A DNA stretch of 64,000 nt from Candidatus Paceibacterota bacterium (GTDB taxonomy: Bacteria > Verrucomicrobiota > Verrucomicrobiia > Limisphaerales > UBA8199). Made by a program: the position numbers and the translations under genes. A model generated the notes under the pieces. It was not told the origin of the DNA, made no database searches, and saw only the letters and a list, made by a program, of their open reading frames with translations. Below, piece after piece: positions 16,926 to 25,467 of this stretch; position 1 is the stretch's first letter, and each line of letters opens with the position of its first letter. The stretch is from the NCBI GenBank assembly GCA_035452965.1, contig DAOTCE010000013.1, positions 1-64,000 on the forward strand, read 5' to 3'.

Positions 16926-17037
16926 TGTAAAAGATCCACTAACCGTCTGCAGGATTGGCAAAACGCAGTGGAAAAGCAAGCCGCTTCTGAGCATGTCCTT
17001 CGGATCAACCTGGCCGGGTTGGCGGGCCTACGGCAGG

Positions 17038-17123
17038 TTTGTTACATGCTACACTTGCCCTCCATACCCCGGCCACGCTTCGGTGGCTCGAGCGCCATCT
17101 GGAAGCGCAGAGAAGCCCGCCCG
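17038..17123 (+). repeat. Dispersed repeat, copy 2 (paired with 13183-13271)
   Basis: It shares TTTGTTACATGCTAC at the left and GCGCCATCTGGA, GCGCAG and GAAGCCCGCCCG at the right with copy 1, in direct orientation. The middle differs. Confidence 0.75.
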
Positions 17124-17267
17124 ACCGCGCATGCTCATTGACTCCAAAGCGTAACCCCCCGCCCAACTGCGCCATCTTGGCACACCGACCACACGAAGGC
17201 TGGCGACCATGCACCATCTAGCCTCGAGCCTGCAACCTTCCTTCCAGGCTACCCCGAGGCTGCCGGA

Positions 17268-17322
17268 GGCTTACCGGTGGCTTGGCGGTGGCTTGGCGGT
17301 GGCTTGCCGGTAGCTTGGCGGT
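17268..17322 (+). repeat. Five 11-bp tandem units
   Basis: Units read GGCTTACCGGT, GGCTTGGCGGT twice, GGCTTGCCGGT and AGCTTGGCGGT without spacers. The period is close to one helical turn. They end about 137 bases before the SCO1 start codon. Confidence 0.85.
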
Positions 17323-17458
17323 GGCTACCCCGTAGAGAGGCCTTCCTGACCTCCAACTGTGCCATTTTGGCACACCCGGGCCGCCACACGCCGTCTTCCC
17401 GCGCATCGCGCCAGCGCTTGCCAGCGTCCGCGCTTGGGGTTATCTACTCTGCGGAAGT

Positions 17459-18124
17459 ATGAGCAATCCTGATCCTCAGGCGCGCCGCCCCGGTTGGCCT
17501 CTCTTGGCCGGGGTGGCATTGGTGGTCGTGACCGTCCTGGCGGTGGTTCTTGTCGTGGGCCTTAAGTCACGCCAGCCGCCCGGCCCGCCGCTGCCCGTCT
17601 ATGGCACCATCCCCGACTTCACCCTCACCAACCAGCACGGCGCCGCCGTCTCCCTGGCCGACCTGCGCGGGCGGGTCTGGGTCGCCGACATCATCTTCAC
17701 ACGCTGCGCCGGGCCTTGCCCGAACATGACCCGCCAAATGCGCCAGCTCCAGGATGCCTTGCCACCTGCCAGCCAGGCTCAACTGGTCACCCTCACCACC
17801 GACCCCGACTTCGACACCCCGGCGGTGCTGAACACTTACGCCGCGCGCTTCGGCGCCGACCCCAAACGTTGGATGTTCCTGACCGGCTCCAAGGACCAGA
17901 TCGGCAAGCTGGCCATTGACTCGCTCAAGCTCACGGCCATCGAGAAAAATCCCGGGGAACGCGAATCGCCCGCGGACCTGTTTATTCACAGCACCATCTT
18001 CGTCATCGTGGACAAGCGCGGACAGTTGCGCGGCGTCTTCGAGACAGTGGGCGAGGGCATTGACCCGCGCGCGGTGCTGACACAGATTCTCGCCGCCGTG
18101 AAGCGATTGGAGCGCGAGCCATGA
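17459..18124 (+). CDS. sco1: SCO1/SenC copper chaperone for cytochrome oxidase
   Basis: The 221-residue membrane-anchored thioredoxin-fold protein has one N-terminal helix (residues about 14-35) and the copper-binding CAGPC motif near residues 83-87 within ADIIFTRCAGPCPNM, plus the distal His in LFIHSTIF near 178. It delivers copper to the CuA site of subunit II. Its start ATG is the first in frame after a weak purine run. The stop overlaps the next start by 4 bases. It probably once adjoined the ctaC end of the cox operon, now 4.5 kb away. Confidence 0.93.
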   Translation: MSNPDPQARRPGWPLLAGVALVVVTVLAVVLVVGLKSRQPPGPPLPVYGTIPDFTLTNQHGAAVSLADLRGRVWVADIIFTRCAGPCPNMTRQMRQLQDALPPASQAQLVTLTTDPDFDTPAVLNTYAARFGADPKRWMFLTGSKDQIGKLAIDSLKLTAIEKNPGERESPADLFIHSTIFVIVDKRGQLRGVFETVGEGIDPRAVLTQILAAVKRLEREP

Positions 18125-18564
18125 CCCCGGCCGACCTGCCCGCCGTCAACGCCGCCCTCAACACGCTCAGCGCCGCCTTCCTGACCGCGGGGTACTGCTT
18201 CATCCGCTGCGGCCGCCGCCTCGCCCACCGCAACTGCATGCTCGCCGCTTTCGCCGCCTCCACCCTCTTCCTCGTCTGCTACCTTGCTTACCACACCTAT
18301 CTCGCCTATTACCTCCACAAAGGCCCGACTGTTTTCCGCGACCCCGCCTGGTTCCGGCCCATCTACCTGGGCATTCTCCTCTCGCACACCCTGCTGGCCA
18401 TGGCTGTTGTCCCGCTGGCCCTGATCACGCTCTGGCGCGCGCTCAAACAGCGTTTCGACCGGCATAAGAAGATCGCCCGCTGGACCTGGCCGATCTGGAT
18501 GTATGTCTCCATCACGGGCGTGGCAATTTACCTCCTGCTTTACCAGATCTTTCCGCAGCGCTAA
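18121..18564 (+). CDS. DUF420 membrane protein (CtaM-like oxidase assembly)
   Basis: The 147-residue protein has four transmembrane helices and matches DUF420 in layout, including YLAYHTYLAYYLHKGPTVFRD and GILLSHTLLAM with spaced His residues, and HKKIARWTWPIWMYVSITG. DUF420 members such as Bacillus YozB/CtaM are linked to aa3 oxidase maturation. It overlaps the SCO1 stop by 4 bases (ATGA), which supports a joint role with that gene. Confidence 0.85.
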   Translation: MTPADLPAVNAALNTLSAAFLTAGYCFIRCGRRLAHRNCMLAAFAASTLFLVCYLAYHTYLAYYLHKGPTVFRDPAWFRPIYLGILLSHTLLAMAVVPLALITLWRALKQRFDRHKKIARWTWPIWMYVSITGVAIYLLLYQIFPQR

Positions 18565-18571
18565 GCCACCG

Positions 18572-19558
18572 ATGTCCCCGCTTGTTCAGGTAACCATTCA
18601 CTCCAGCCAATTCCCGGAGAATGTGCGGCGCGATCTGCTGGAATCGCTGCGCACCCGCCGCGTCAACCACAAGTTCCACTACGACAGCGTTAAACAGACT
18701 CAGCAATGGCTGGCGCTGCACCAAGCATATTCCCCCTCGCGCACGGACCCGGACTGCGCCGCAGTCTACGATCGCAGCTTCGCCGCCGCTGCCTCCCGCA
18801 TGGAATACCGGCGCGTGCACCTGATCGGCCTCGGCTGCGGCGGCGGGCAAAAGGACACGCGCCTGCTGAAACGGCTCCAGGATGCAGGCATGACCGTGCT
18901 CTACACACCCTCGGATGTCAGCGTCCCCATGGTCCTGGTCGCCCAGCAGGCCGCCACAAGCTTCATTCCGCCCGGGAACTGCTTCCCGCTGGTTTGCGAT
19001 CTCGCCACCGCAGACGACTTGCCCGCCGCCCTCGACGCCTTGCCCGTCCCCAACGCGGCCCGGCTCATTACTTTCTTCGGCATGATCCCGAACTTCGAGC
19101 CACAGCTCATCCTGCCGCGCCTGGCCAGCCTGATGCGGCTCGGCGATTGCCTGCTCTTCAGCGCCAACCTCGCTCCCGGCGCTGATTACGCTGCCGGCGT
19201 GCAGCGCATCCTTCCCCTCTACGACAATGCTCTGACGCGCGACTGGCTGACCACCTTCCTGCTCGATCTCGGCGTGGCAGCCGACGACGGCGAACTTCGC
19301 TTCGTCGTCGAGGACGACCCGGCTGGCAGCGGCCTTAAACGCGTCGCCGCCTATTTCCAGTTCAGCTGGGCGAGGGAAGTTCGCGTGGATGCCGACAAGT
19401 TTGAGTTTTCTGCCGGCAACTCCCTCCGCCTGTTCTTCTCCTATCGCCATACGCCCGCGCGCGTGCGGGCGTTGCTCAGTCAGCATGGCCTCAAAGTGCT
19501 CGACCAGTGGATTGCCAAATCCCGGGAGGAAGGCGTGTTTCTGGCAACCTGCGCCTGA
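18572..19558 (+). CDS. EgtD-like histidine-specific SAM methyltransferase family protein
   Basis: The 328-residue protein shows the split architecture of the histidine-specific methyltransferase family (EgtD/Methyltransf_33): an N-terminal region NHKFHYDSVKQTQQWLALHQAY, a SAM-binding glycine loop HLIGLGCGGGQKDTRLL near residues 86-102, and a C-terminal YFQFSWAREVRVDADKFEFSAG segment. I selected the ATG at 18572, seven bases after the DUF420 stop, rather than an upstream in-frame start inside that gene. No ergothioneine partner gene (EgtB) is in the window, so the substrate may not be histidine. Confidence 0.65.
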   Translation: MSPLVQVTIHSSQFPENVRRDLLESLRTRRVNHKFHYDSVKQTQQWLALHQAYSPSRTDPDCAAVYDRSFAAAASRMEYRRVHLIGLGCGGGQKDTRLLKRLQDAGMTVLYTPSDVSVPMVLVAQQAATSFIPPGNCFPLVCDLATADDLPAALDALPVPNAARLITFFGMIPNFEPQLILPRLASLMRLGDCLLFSANLAPGADYAAGVQRILPLYDNALTRDWLTTFLLDLGVAADDGELRFVVEDDPAGSGLKRVAAYFQFSWAREVRVDADKFEFSAGNSLRLFFSYRHTPARVRALLSQHGLKVLDQWIAKSREEGVFLATCA

Positions 19559-19573
19559 ACCGCGCCGCCCGCG

Positions 19574-20470
19574 CTAATAAACCCGGAGCGTGTCCAGCAC
19601 CGCCTTGACACGGGGAACCTCGTGCGTGCGGAACAAATCGGTCTTGCCCAGCGCGGCCAGAACCGCAAAGAAGGGTTCTGCGCAGCGCACCTCCTCGCAG
19701 AAATACTCGAAGGCGTGGGGCAAGGCATGGCAAATCGGAAAGCCCAGCGTGCGCAGCCGGAACGTGTTCAGGAACACGGTCATCTGGTGGCGCACCCGCA
19801 CGCTGCTGTCCTGCAAGTTGCTATAGTAAAAGCCCAGGCCCGGATCTATGAAGATCTTCTCCACGCCGTTGCGGGCCGCGACCTCAATCTGACGCGCAAA
19901 GTAGTCTTGCATGAGCCCCACCGGATCGGCGCTGAGATCAAAATCACCCACTTCCCGCACGTTCCTTCCCTGCACGTAGCAGATTATGACCGCGGCATCG
20001 TGCGCCGCCACCATGCGAAACAGATCATCGCTGCGGTCGGCGCCAGTCAGATTCAGAATATTCGCCCCCGCTTCCAGGCAGGCGCGTGTCACTGCCGGCT
20101 GATACGTTTCCACCGAGACCAGGATACCCGATTCCCGCAAAGCCCGGATGACGGGGAGCAGTTTGCTGTTCTGACCCGAATCGTCCACCCGCGCCGCATG
20201 CGCCAGCGTGGATTCCGCCCCTACGTCCACAATATCCGCCCCCTGCTCGCGCATGACTCTGCCGCGACGCACCGCAATCGCCGTGTTAAGGCCGACGCTC
20301 TCCCGATACCAGGAGTCCGCCGAGAGATTGATGACGCCCATGATCGCGGATTGCGAGTTGAAGGCGAAATGCTTGCCGCCGACGGAGAATTCCTTCACCC
20401 GCGCCCCGGCAGCAGCGCGATTCCTTTCGAGTAACCCGGCCAATTGTTCCAGTCCCAGCATGGCCGCCAA
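19574..20470 (-). CDS. folP: Dihydropteroate synthase family protein
   Basis: This 298-residue TIM-barrel protein has the order of dihydropteroate synthase motifs: IMGVINLSADSWYRES near residue 43 in place of the usual NVTPDSFSDGG, DIVDVGAEST near 80-89, ILNLTGADRSD near 137, FIDPGLGFYYS near 202 and the C-terminal RTHEVPRVKAVLDTLRV. The N-terminal loop differs from textbook enzymes (NLSADS), so the pterin site may be altered. It is convergent with the methyltransferase gene. It could be the folate enzyme or a paralogue. Confidence 0.75.
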   Translation of the reverse strand: MAAMLGLEQLAGLLERNRAAAGARVKEFSVGGKHFAFNSQSAIMGVINLSADSWYRESVGLNTAIAVRRGRVMREQGADIVDVGAESTLAHAARVDDSGQNSKLLPVIRALRESGILVSVETYQPAVTRACLEAGANILNLTGADRSDDLFRMVAAHDAAVIICYVQGRNVREVGDFDLSADPVGLMQDYFARQIEVAARNGVEKIFIDPGLGFYYSNLQDSSVRVRHQMTVFLNTFRLRTLGFPICHALPHAFEYFCEEVRCAEPFFAVLAALGKTDLFRTHEVPRVKAVLDTLRVY

Positions 20471-20562
20471 GGTAGGGCAAATCCCGATTTAGCAAAGCCG
20501 GAACTCACTGCTCCGTATTACCGCGCGCGCCGTGACTCGAGCATGACCTCGAAACGCGGGCA

Positions 20563-21426
20563 CTACCCGCGCTTCGCCGCATCCTTCAGCCAGGCCAGGA
20601 TATAGGCAAAGACAGCGTCCTTCTCCGGCTCATTGTGCAGTTCATGATACGCGCCATCCCAAATCTTCAAGGTGCAGCACCTGCCGGCCCGCTCGGCGAA
20701 TTGGCGGCTGGCATCCGCGGACGTCAATCGGTCCGCGTCTCCGTGCATGACCAGGGCACGCAGTCTCAGCTCCGCGGCATGCGCAAGGGCCCACAAGCCG
20801 GCCCGAGAGGCCTCCACATACAGTCGGGCTGAGATCAAGTCATGATTCAGCGGATCCTCCACGTATCGCCGGACAACCGCCGGATCGCGGGAAAGGGCTG
20901 CTGCCTCGCAACCACAAACATTCGAGTGGGCCGGCCGGACCCGATTCATCACCTTCGCCAGGATTACCCGATGCAGGGGTGGTTCAAAGGCCAGCCGCAA
21001 CAAGGGTGCTGTGGCGATCACTCCAGCCAGGTGAGACTTGCGGCGCAGGGCAAAGTTGAGCGCCAAACCGCCGCCAAGACTCTGTCCATACAGGAAAATG
21101 GACTTCCCGGCATAGCGCCGGGCTGTGTCATCCAGAAGGCACTGAATATCATCCAGGCATGTCTCGTAGGATTGGACATGCCCCCTTTGACCCGGCGAAT
21201 TGCCATGGCCGCGCAGATCAAAGGTGTTTAATACAAAGCCTGCCCTGGTCAGGAACCCTGCCACATGCGCATACCGGCTGCTATGCTCTCCAAGCCCGTG
21301 TATCAGACAGACAACTGCGTGTGGCGCCGACTCCGGCAGCCATTCCTGGGCAGATAGCTCCCAGTGGTCGGCCGTGTGCAGTGTGTATTGGTTTCTGGCG
21401 GGAATCATCGCGAGCAGCGGAGGCAC
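20563..21426 (-). CDS. Alpha/beta hydrolase, monoacylglycerol lipase/lysophospholipase-like
   Basis: The 287-residue protein has the Hydrolase_4 pattern: oxyanion HGLGEHSSRYAHVAG near residue 44, FDLRGHGNSPGQRGHV near 70, nucleophile GQSLGG with Ser near 115, acid in VMHGDADRLTSADAS near 229 and the catalytic His in DGAYHELHNEPEKD near 260. No signal peptide is present, so it is cytoplasmic or membrane-associated. The gene lies 22 bases from the preceding epimerase and may belong to the same transcript. Confidence 0.88.
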   Translation of the reverse strand: MPPLLAMIPARNQYTLHTADHWELSAQEWLPESAPHAVVCLIHGLGEHSSRYAHVAGFLTRAGFVLNTFDLRGHGNSPGQRGHVQSYETCLDDIQCLLDDTARRYAGKSIFLYGQSLGGGLALNFALRRKSHLAGVIATAPLLRLAFEPPLHRVILAKVMNRVRPAHSNVCGCEAAALSRDPAVVRRYVEDPLNHDLISARLYVEASRAGLWALAHAAELRLRALVMHGDADRLTSADASRQFAERAGRCCTLKIWDGAYHELHNEPEKDAVFAYILAWLKDAAKRG

Positions 21427-21448
21427 ACGAAGACACGGGCTCCGGGTT

Positions 21449-22279
21449 TCACTTAAGCAACGGTCTCAGGTGCTTGATCGAGCGCTCCGCCTGCTCCACC
21501 GTCCCGCATTCCACGGAAAGCACGATGTCGCGCGGGCAACCCTTGCGAATGATCTGAATGACCTTCTTCCAATCAATCACCCCGTCCCCACACGCGCAGC
21601 CGACCGGCGTGCCGGTGACTTTGCCCCGCTCGGCGCCGCCTTGCTGGACGGAGATGTCCTTGGCGTGCAGATGTACCAGCCTTTTGACGACATGCCTCAG
21701 CCACTGGTAGGGATCGTGGCCGCACAAGAAGGCATTGCCGGTGTCGAAGTTGATGCCAATGCTGGGGCTCCTGACGAGCTTCTGGATGCGGTCAAGACCG
21801 TCAGGATGTTTGCTATACTGCTGATGGCACTCCAAGCCGATGAGTATCCCACGCGGCTCGGCCACCTTGGCGGACTCCATTAGCGTGTAGCGCATCAGGA
21901 CGAAATCCTCGGCCGCGGTGGTCCAGTCGGCCTTGGGTCCCTCGTCGGTGTTGACGACGGGGGCGCCGCATTCGGCGGCGAAACGGATGGCCTGCTTAAG
22001 GTATTCGGTGCCGATCTCGGGCTTGGTGATTGGGGTATGGGCGGACAGCCCGGAGAGCTTCACCCCCGCCCGGGCGCAGGCATGCCTCACCCGCAACGGG
22101 TCGTCGAGCATGGAAACGCTGTGGAAATAGCCAGCCTCGCTCAGCAGCTCGCGGCCCCAATGGACCATCGGCTCGACGTGCGTGTAGCCCAGGTCGGCGG
22201 CCTTTTCCACGCCCCACTCGAAGGGCTTGTCGTGGTGGCGGACAAATTCGAGGTTAATGCCAATGTGGATCTTGCTCAT
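21449..22279 (-). CDS. Sugar phosphate isomerase/epimerase (AP-endonuclease-2 TIM barrel)
   Basis: The 276-residue product has the Xylose isomerase-like TIM barrel with YTHVEPMVHWG, GILIGLECHQQYSKHPDGLDR (metal-binding Glu), IGINFDTGNAFLCG (Asp) and LVHLHAKDIS (His), and a final Glu in DIVLSVECG. No signal peptide is visible. It follows PmoA/DUF6807, ThuA and an oxidoreductase on the same strand, a set often found together in Planctomycetes and Verrucomicrobia and thought to handle keto-sugars or glycosides. The exact substrate is unknown. Confidence 0.82.
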   Translation of the reverse strand: MSKIHIGINLEFVRHHDKPFEWGVEKAADLGYTHVEPMVHWGRELLSEAGYFHSVSMLDDPLRVRHACARAGVKLSGLSAHTPITKPEIGTEYLKQAIRFAAECGAPVVNTDEGPKADWTTAAEDFVLMRYTLMESAKVAEPRGILIGLECHQQYSKHPDGLDRIQKLVRSPSIGINFDTGNAFLCGHDPYQWLRHVVKRLVHLHAKDISVQQGGAERGKVTGTPVGCACGDGVIDWKKVIQIIRKGCPRDIVLSVECGTVEQAERSIKHLRPLLK

Positions 22280-22341
22280 AGGATAGTGAGGAGTGTTGGA
22301 GTGCTGGGGTATTGGAAATGGAGAATTGGGCTAAGCGGCAA

Positions 22342-23310
22342 TCACTTGCGTTCTTTATCCCACTGGTCGCAGCGACGCCGGATGAACTCGGTGGTCCTGG
22401 TTTCCGAATAGACTGTAAGCAGATAGCTCACGCTGAACTTGTCACCCGGCCCGTATTCCAGCGGCTGCTTGTCCAGCCCCTGCGTGACCGATAAATAAGC
22501 GAAAGGGTCGAGCATGGTAAAGAAGAAGCGGCGCGAGTCGGTACTGCCAAACAAGACCAGCATTCCCTCATGCCCGTTCAGCGCGCCTGAGACGCTCGTC
22601 CAGCGGGCGGCAATGACGTTCTGCGTGTTCGGACCATGGTAAGGCAGGCCCTCGGAGTTCTGGAACTTCGCCACGTGATTGAATGACTCCGGCAGTCGCA
22701 GGCCGAGCCCCGTGTAATTTGCCCCCCGGATCGTCACTCTGCCAGCGTTCGGCCCCACCTGGAACTGCCCATCCCATCGGAGGGCGACTTCCTGCTTTGC
22801 CTCGTCAACGGACAGCCAAAGAGTGCGCCGCTCGACAAGCACAGCGGCAGCTAAGGAGTCACTCGCCCCTCGGTTGGTCGGCCCCAGCCAGTGAATTAGC
22901 TCCGTGAACTGGGCCTCCGGCACACCCTTGGCGTCAACCGTAGCGCTCTGGCGCACTAGTTCGACGTGCTTCTGGATGCCGGGCGTTCGGTGCTCTTCCC
23001 AGAAGTTGATGCCGTTGACATGGACGGCATACATCAAGCCGTGATGATGCAGATGGTCCGGGGGCGCGTCGCGCAAGACGTTCTCTCCACGCAGGGTGTA
23101 AAGCTCGCGCACGTAAGGCTTGAACTGATTCGTGGCGAAGGCATAGACAAGCAGCTTGCGCCCCTTGAATTGGATTTCCAGTTCTCCCTGAGCCGCCTTC
23201 GAATCAATCGCGATGGCGGGGTTGGCTGCGCTGGCGGCGCCGGCCAGTGCCAACAACAGTGCGAGCCCAAAAGCGAAACGCCGGTATGGCAATGCTGGCT
23301 TGCGATGCAT
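22342..23310 (-). CDS. PmoA family (DUF6807) secreted protein
   Basis: The 322-residue protein begins with a signal peptide (residues about 10-29, ending GAASAAN). DHLHHHGLMYAVHVNGINFWEEH near residue 64 is the DUF6807 signature. The body is beta-rich. The family is labelled PmoA in databases but is not related to methane oxygenase subunits in pathway. I chose MHRKPALPYRRF as the start because it gives a standard signal sequence; the upstream extension overlaps the ThuA gene. The four-base gap to that gene indicates an operon. Confidence 0.8.
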   Translation of the reverse strand: MHRKPALPYRRFAFGLALLLALAGAASAANPAIAIDSKAAQGELEIQFKGRKLLVYAFATNQFKPYVRELYTLRGENVLRDAPPDHLHHHGLMYAVHVNGINFWEEHRTPGIQKHVELVRQSATVDAKGVPEAQFTELIHWLGPTNRGASDSLAAAVLVERRTLWLSVDEAKQEVALRWDGQFQVGPNAGRVTIRGANYTGLGLRLPESFNHVAKFQNSEGLPYHGPNTQNVIAARWTSVSGALNGHEGMLVLFGSTDSRRFFFTMLDPFAYLSVTQGLDKQPLEYGPGDKFSVSYLLTVYSETRTTEFIRRRCDQWDKERK

Positions 23311-23314
23311 GTCG

Positions 23315-24124
23315 TTAGTTCTTTGGTTGTTGGACGGATTGCGTGGGCGCCGATGCGAGGCCCGCCGCCCAGGCGCAGCCGCGCCGAAACAGCTCCTGCG
23401 CGCCGGGCACACTGAACGCCTTGGCGTCGTGGCCAAGCAGGCAATGAAAGGTCCGCCCCTGCCCATAGTGCGATATAAAGGCCATCGGGTAGTATTTGCC
23501 GTCCACTTTGGACTTGGACTGCGCAAGGATTTCGATCGGGTGATCGCCAACCAGGCAAGTGTATAGTTCGTCCTCCGTGTCGAAGTCTGTCATGCCGCGC
23601 AGGATCGGATGATTGGGCCTGGTCAACTCAACGCGGAACGTTCCGTGGGGGTCATGATTGCGCACGCCTGACCCCTCCCCGGCCCACACCCGGCCGGCGA
23701 TCTTCGCGAACTCCCGCCACTCGCCGACCCAGGCGCCGCAGGCGAAGTGTGCCAGCGCGACCCCCTTTCCACCTTCCACAAACCGGCGCAGGTTCTCGCG
23801 CGCCTGCTCGGCTGGTCCCGGCTGGTGCCAATTCTGAAAGTGCAGCAGGAGCAGGTCGTATTGGTGGATGGCCGCCGAATCCAGAAAGCCGGGGTCCTCC
23901 GCCGTGACAACCTCCAGCCGCAAGTCCTTGCGCAGCGCTTCAGCCAACGCGGGCGCCGTCTGCCGCCACAGGTGGCCAGGATAATCCACACCGGTGACCA
24001 ACAAGATGCGCGCCTTCTCCCTGGTGGCGGCCGACACCGCGCCCGGGGCGGCGCACACCCGCCCCCCGCTGAGCACTATCAACACCGCCAGAATTACTGC
24101 CGTGCCTTTCTTATGCGTGTCCAT
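23315..24124 (-). CDS. ThuA domain protein, exported
   Basis: The 269-residue protein has an N-terminal hydrophobic segment, then the ThuA (trehalose utilisation-like, class I glutamine amidotransferase fold) pattern: ILLVTGVDYPGHLWRQTAPALAEAL, YDLLLLHFQNWHQPG, FVEGGKGVALAHFACGAWV, and GQGRTFHCLLGHDAKAF near the end. The start MDTHKKGTAV was preferred over an upstream MSICGW because it gives a shorter basic region before the hydrophobic core. It sits in the oxidoreductase-ThuA-PmoA-epimerase run. Confidence 0.85.
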   Translation of the reverse strand: MDTHKKGTAVILAVLIVLSGGRVCAAPGAVSAATREKARILLVTGVDYPGHLWRQTAPALAEALRKDLRLEVVTAEDPGFLDSAAIHQYDLLLLHFQNWHQPGPAEQARENLRRFVEGGKGVALAHFACGAWVGEWREFAKIAGRVWAGEGSGVRNHDPHGTFRVELTRPNHPILRGMTDFDTEDELYTCLVGDHPIEILAQSKSKVDGKYYPMAFISHYGQGRTFHCLLGHDAKAFSVPGAQELFRRGCAWAAGLASAPTQSVQQPKN

Positions 24125-24159
24125 TTGAATCCATCCACAGATAGACATTTCTCGCTCAT

Positions 24160-25467
24160 TCAGATCATCTTCGTCCGCCCGGGTTCAGGCACCGGATAGC
24201 TGCCGTTTGGGCCCGGCCTGGTCGGAGGCTCCATCCCGTCTCGACATTCCTCCGGTCTCGGGGGGTAGTAGTAGTCCGAGGCCATGACCTGCTCCCACGT
24301 CACCTCCTTGCCGGTATAGCAAGAAAGCTGGCCCATGACCCCAATCATAGTGCTACGCGCCATGTAATCCCCGCAATTGATGGGATTGCCCGAGCGGACG
24401 CCCGCGAACAGCTTGTCATGCTCGACCTGGTAAGGATCGCACTGGCCCTCCCAGCGCCAGTTGGTCTCGCCCGAAATTCGGCAGCCCATGATAGAGGCCT
24501 TGCCTTTGCTGCCGAAGACCAGGCTCGAATACTCATCGTAGCAGCCTGTAGTCGTGCGGCAAAACGCGTAGACCCGCACACCCTTCTCAAACTCATACAC
24601 CACCGAATGATGATCAAATACGTCTCCATAAAGCGCTTCCACCATGGTGGACCGGCCGGCCAAGCCGTGGCACTTCGTGGGGACTGCGTTGCCCAGCACC
24701 CAGCTCGCCCGATCCAGGTTGTGCACCAGGGACTGCGGCACGTCATCGCCCGACAGCCAGCGGAAGTGATATTGCGTGCTGCATTGCCAATCCAGTTCGC
24801 TGTACTTCGGCTTGCGTTCGGTGATGCGGTAAGGCGCCCGCAGGAAGTTCTCCTCGATGCTGACGACGTGGCCAATGGCGCCGTCCCGGATGCGCTGCAC
24901 GGTCTCGTTATACCCCGTATGGAAGCGGCTATGCAGGCCCGAAACGATGCACAGCTTCTTCTCCCTGGCGAGGTCGCACGCCTGCTGCATGAGCCTAACG
25001 CCGAGCGGGTCAATCGCGTGCGGTTTTTCGACAAATACATGTTTGCCCGCCTGAATGGCCGCCATCGAGTGGAGCGGATGGAACTTCGCCGCATTGGCAA
25101 TCAACACCACATCCGACGCCTCGATCACATGCTTGTAGCCATCGAAACCGGTGAAGCAGTGCGCGTCATCCACATTCACCTGCGCGCCCTTGGCCTGCGT
25201 GATCGCTTCCCGCGCCCCCTTGACTCGGTCCAAGAATATATCGCTCATGGCAACCAGCCGGGCGCCGGGGTCGGCGCTCAGCGCCTGTGCTCCCGCGCCG
25301 GTATTGCGGCCACCGCAGCCAATCATGCCCACCTTGATGATGTCGCTTCCGGCGGCATGGACGCCAAGGCTGACCGTGCCCACCGCGGCCGCGGAAGCAG
25401 CCACCGCCGAAGTCCGCAGGAAATCGCGGCGAGTGATGGTTTGCGCAAGGGGATTATCGTTCTTCAT
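24160..25467 (-). CDS. TAT-exported Gfo/Idh/MocA oxidoreductase
   Basis: The 435-residue protein carries a twin-arginine signal (TRRDFLRTSAVAASAAAVG) and then the Rossmann start VGMIGCGGRNTGAGAQAL near residue 48, EKPHAIDP (catalytic EKP) near 145, and the C-terminal GFO/IDH domain. NAD(P)-dependent sugar oxidoreductases of this kind are exported with cofactor bound. It heads the sugar operon leading to ThuA, PmoA/DUF6807 and the epimerase. Substrate unknown; oxidation of glycosides or inositol-like sugars is the family theme. Confidence 0.9.
   Translation of the reverse strand: MKNDNPLAQTITRRDFLRTSAVAASAAAVGTVSLGVHAAGSDIIKVGMIGCGGRNTGAGAQALSADPGARLVAMSDIFLDRVKGAREAITQAKGAQVNVDDAHCFTGFDGYKHVIEASDVVLIANAAKFHPLHSMAAIQAGKHVFVEKPHAIDPLGVRLMQQACDLAREKKLCIVSGLHSRFHTGYNETVQRIRDGAIGHVVSIEENFLRAPYRITERKPKYSELDWQCSTQYHFRWLSGDDVPQSLVHNLDRASWVLGNAVPTKCHGLAGRSTMVEALYGDVFDHHSVVYEFEKGVRVYAFCRTTTGCYDEYSSLVFGSKGKASIMGCRISGETNWRWEGQCDPYQVEHDKLFAGVRSGNPINCGDYMARSTMIGVMGQLSCYTGKEVTWEQVMASDYYYPPRPEECRDGMEPPTRPGPNGSYPVPEPGRTKMI

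Larger units (their letters stand above)
16657..17458. other. Gene-free region with structured RNA, repeats and palindromes
   Basis: I see no convincing protein gene. The region holds the candidate structured RNA at 16730-16925, the repeat at 17038-17123, two similar palindromes at 17168-17184 and 17358-17374, and five 11-bp tandem units (GGCTTGGCGGT type) at 17268-17322. The last part should contain the promoter of the SCO1 gene. Confidence 0.6.

Noticed and set aside
16659..16994. Minus-strand ORF of 111 codons over the structured RNA
   Set aside because: The stretch is better explained by conserved-looking RNA helices and an intrinsic terminator, and the peptide has no recognisable family.
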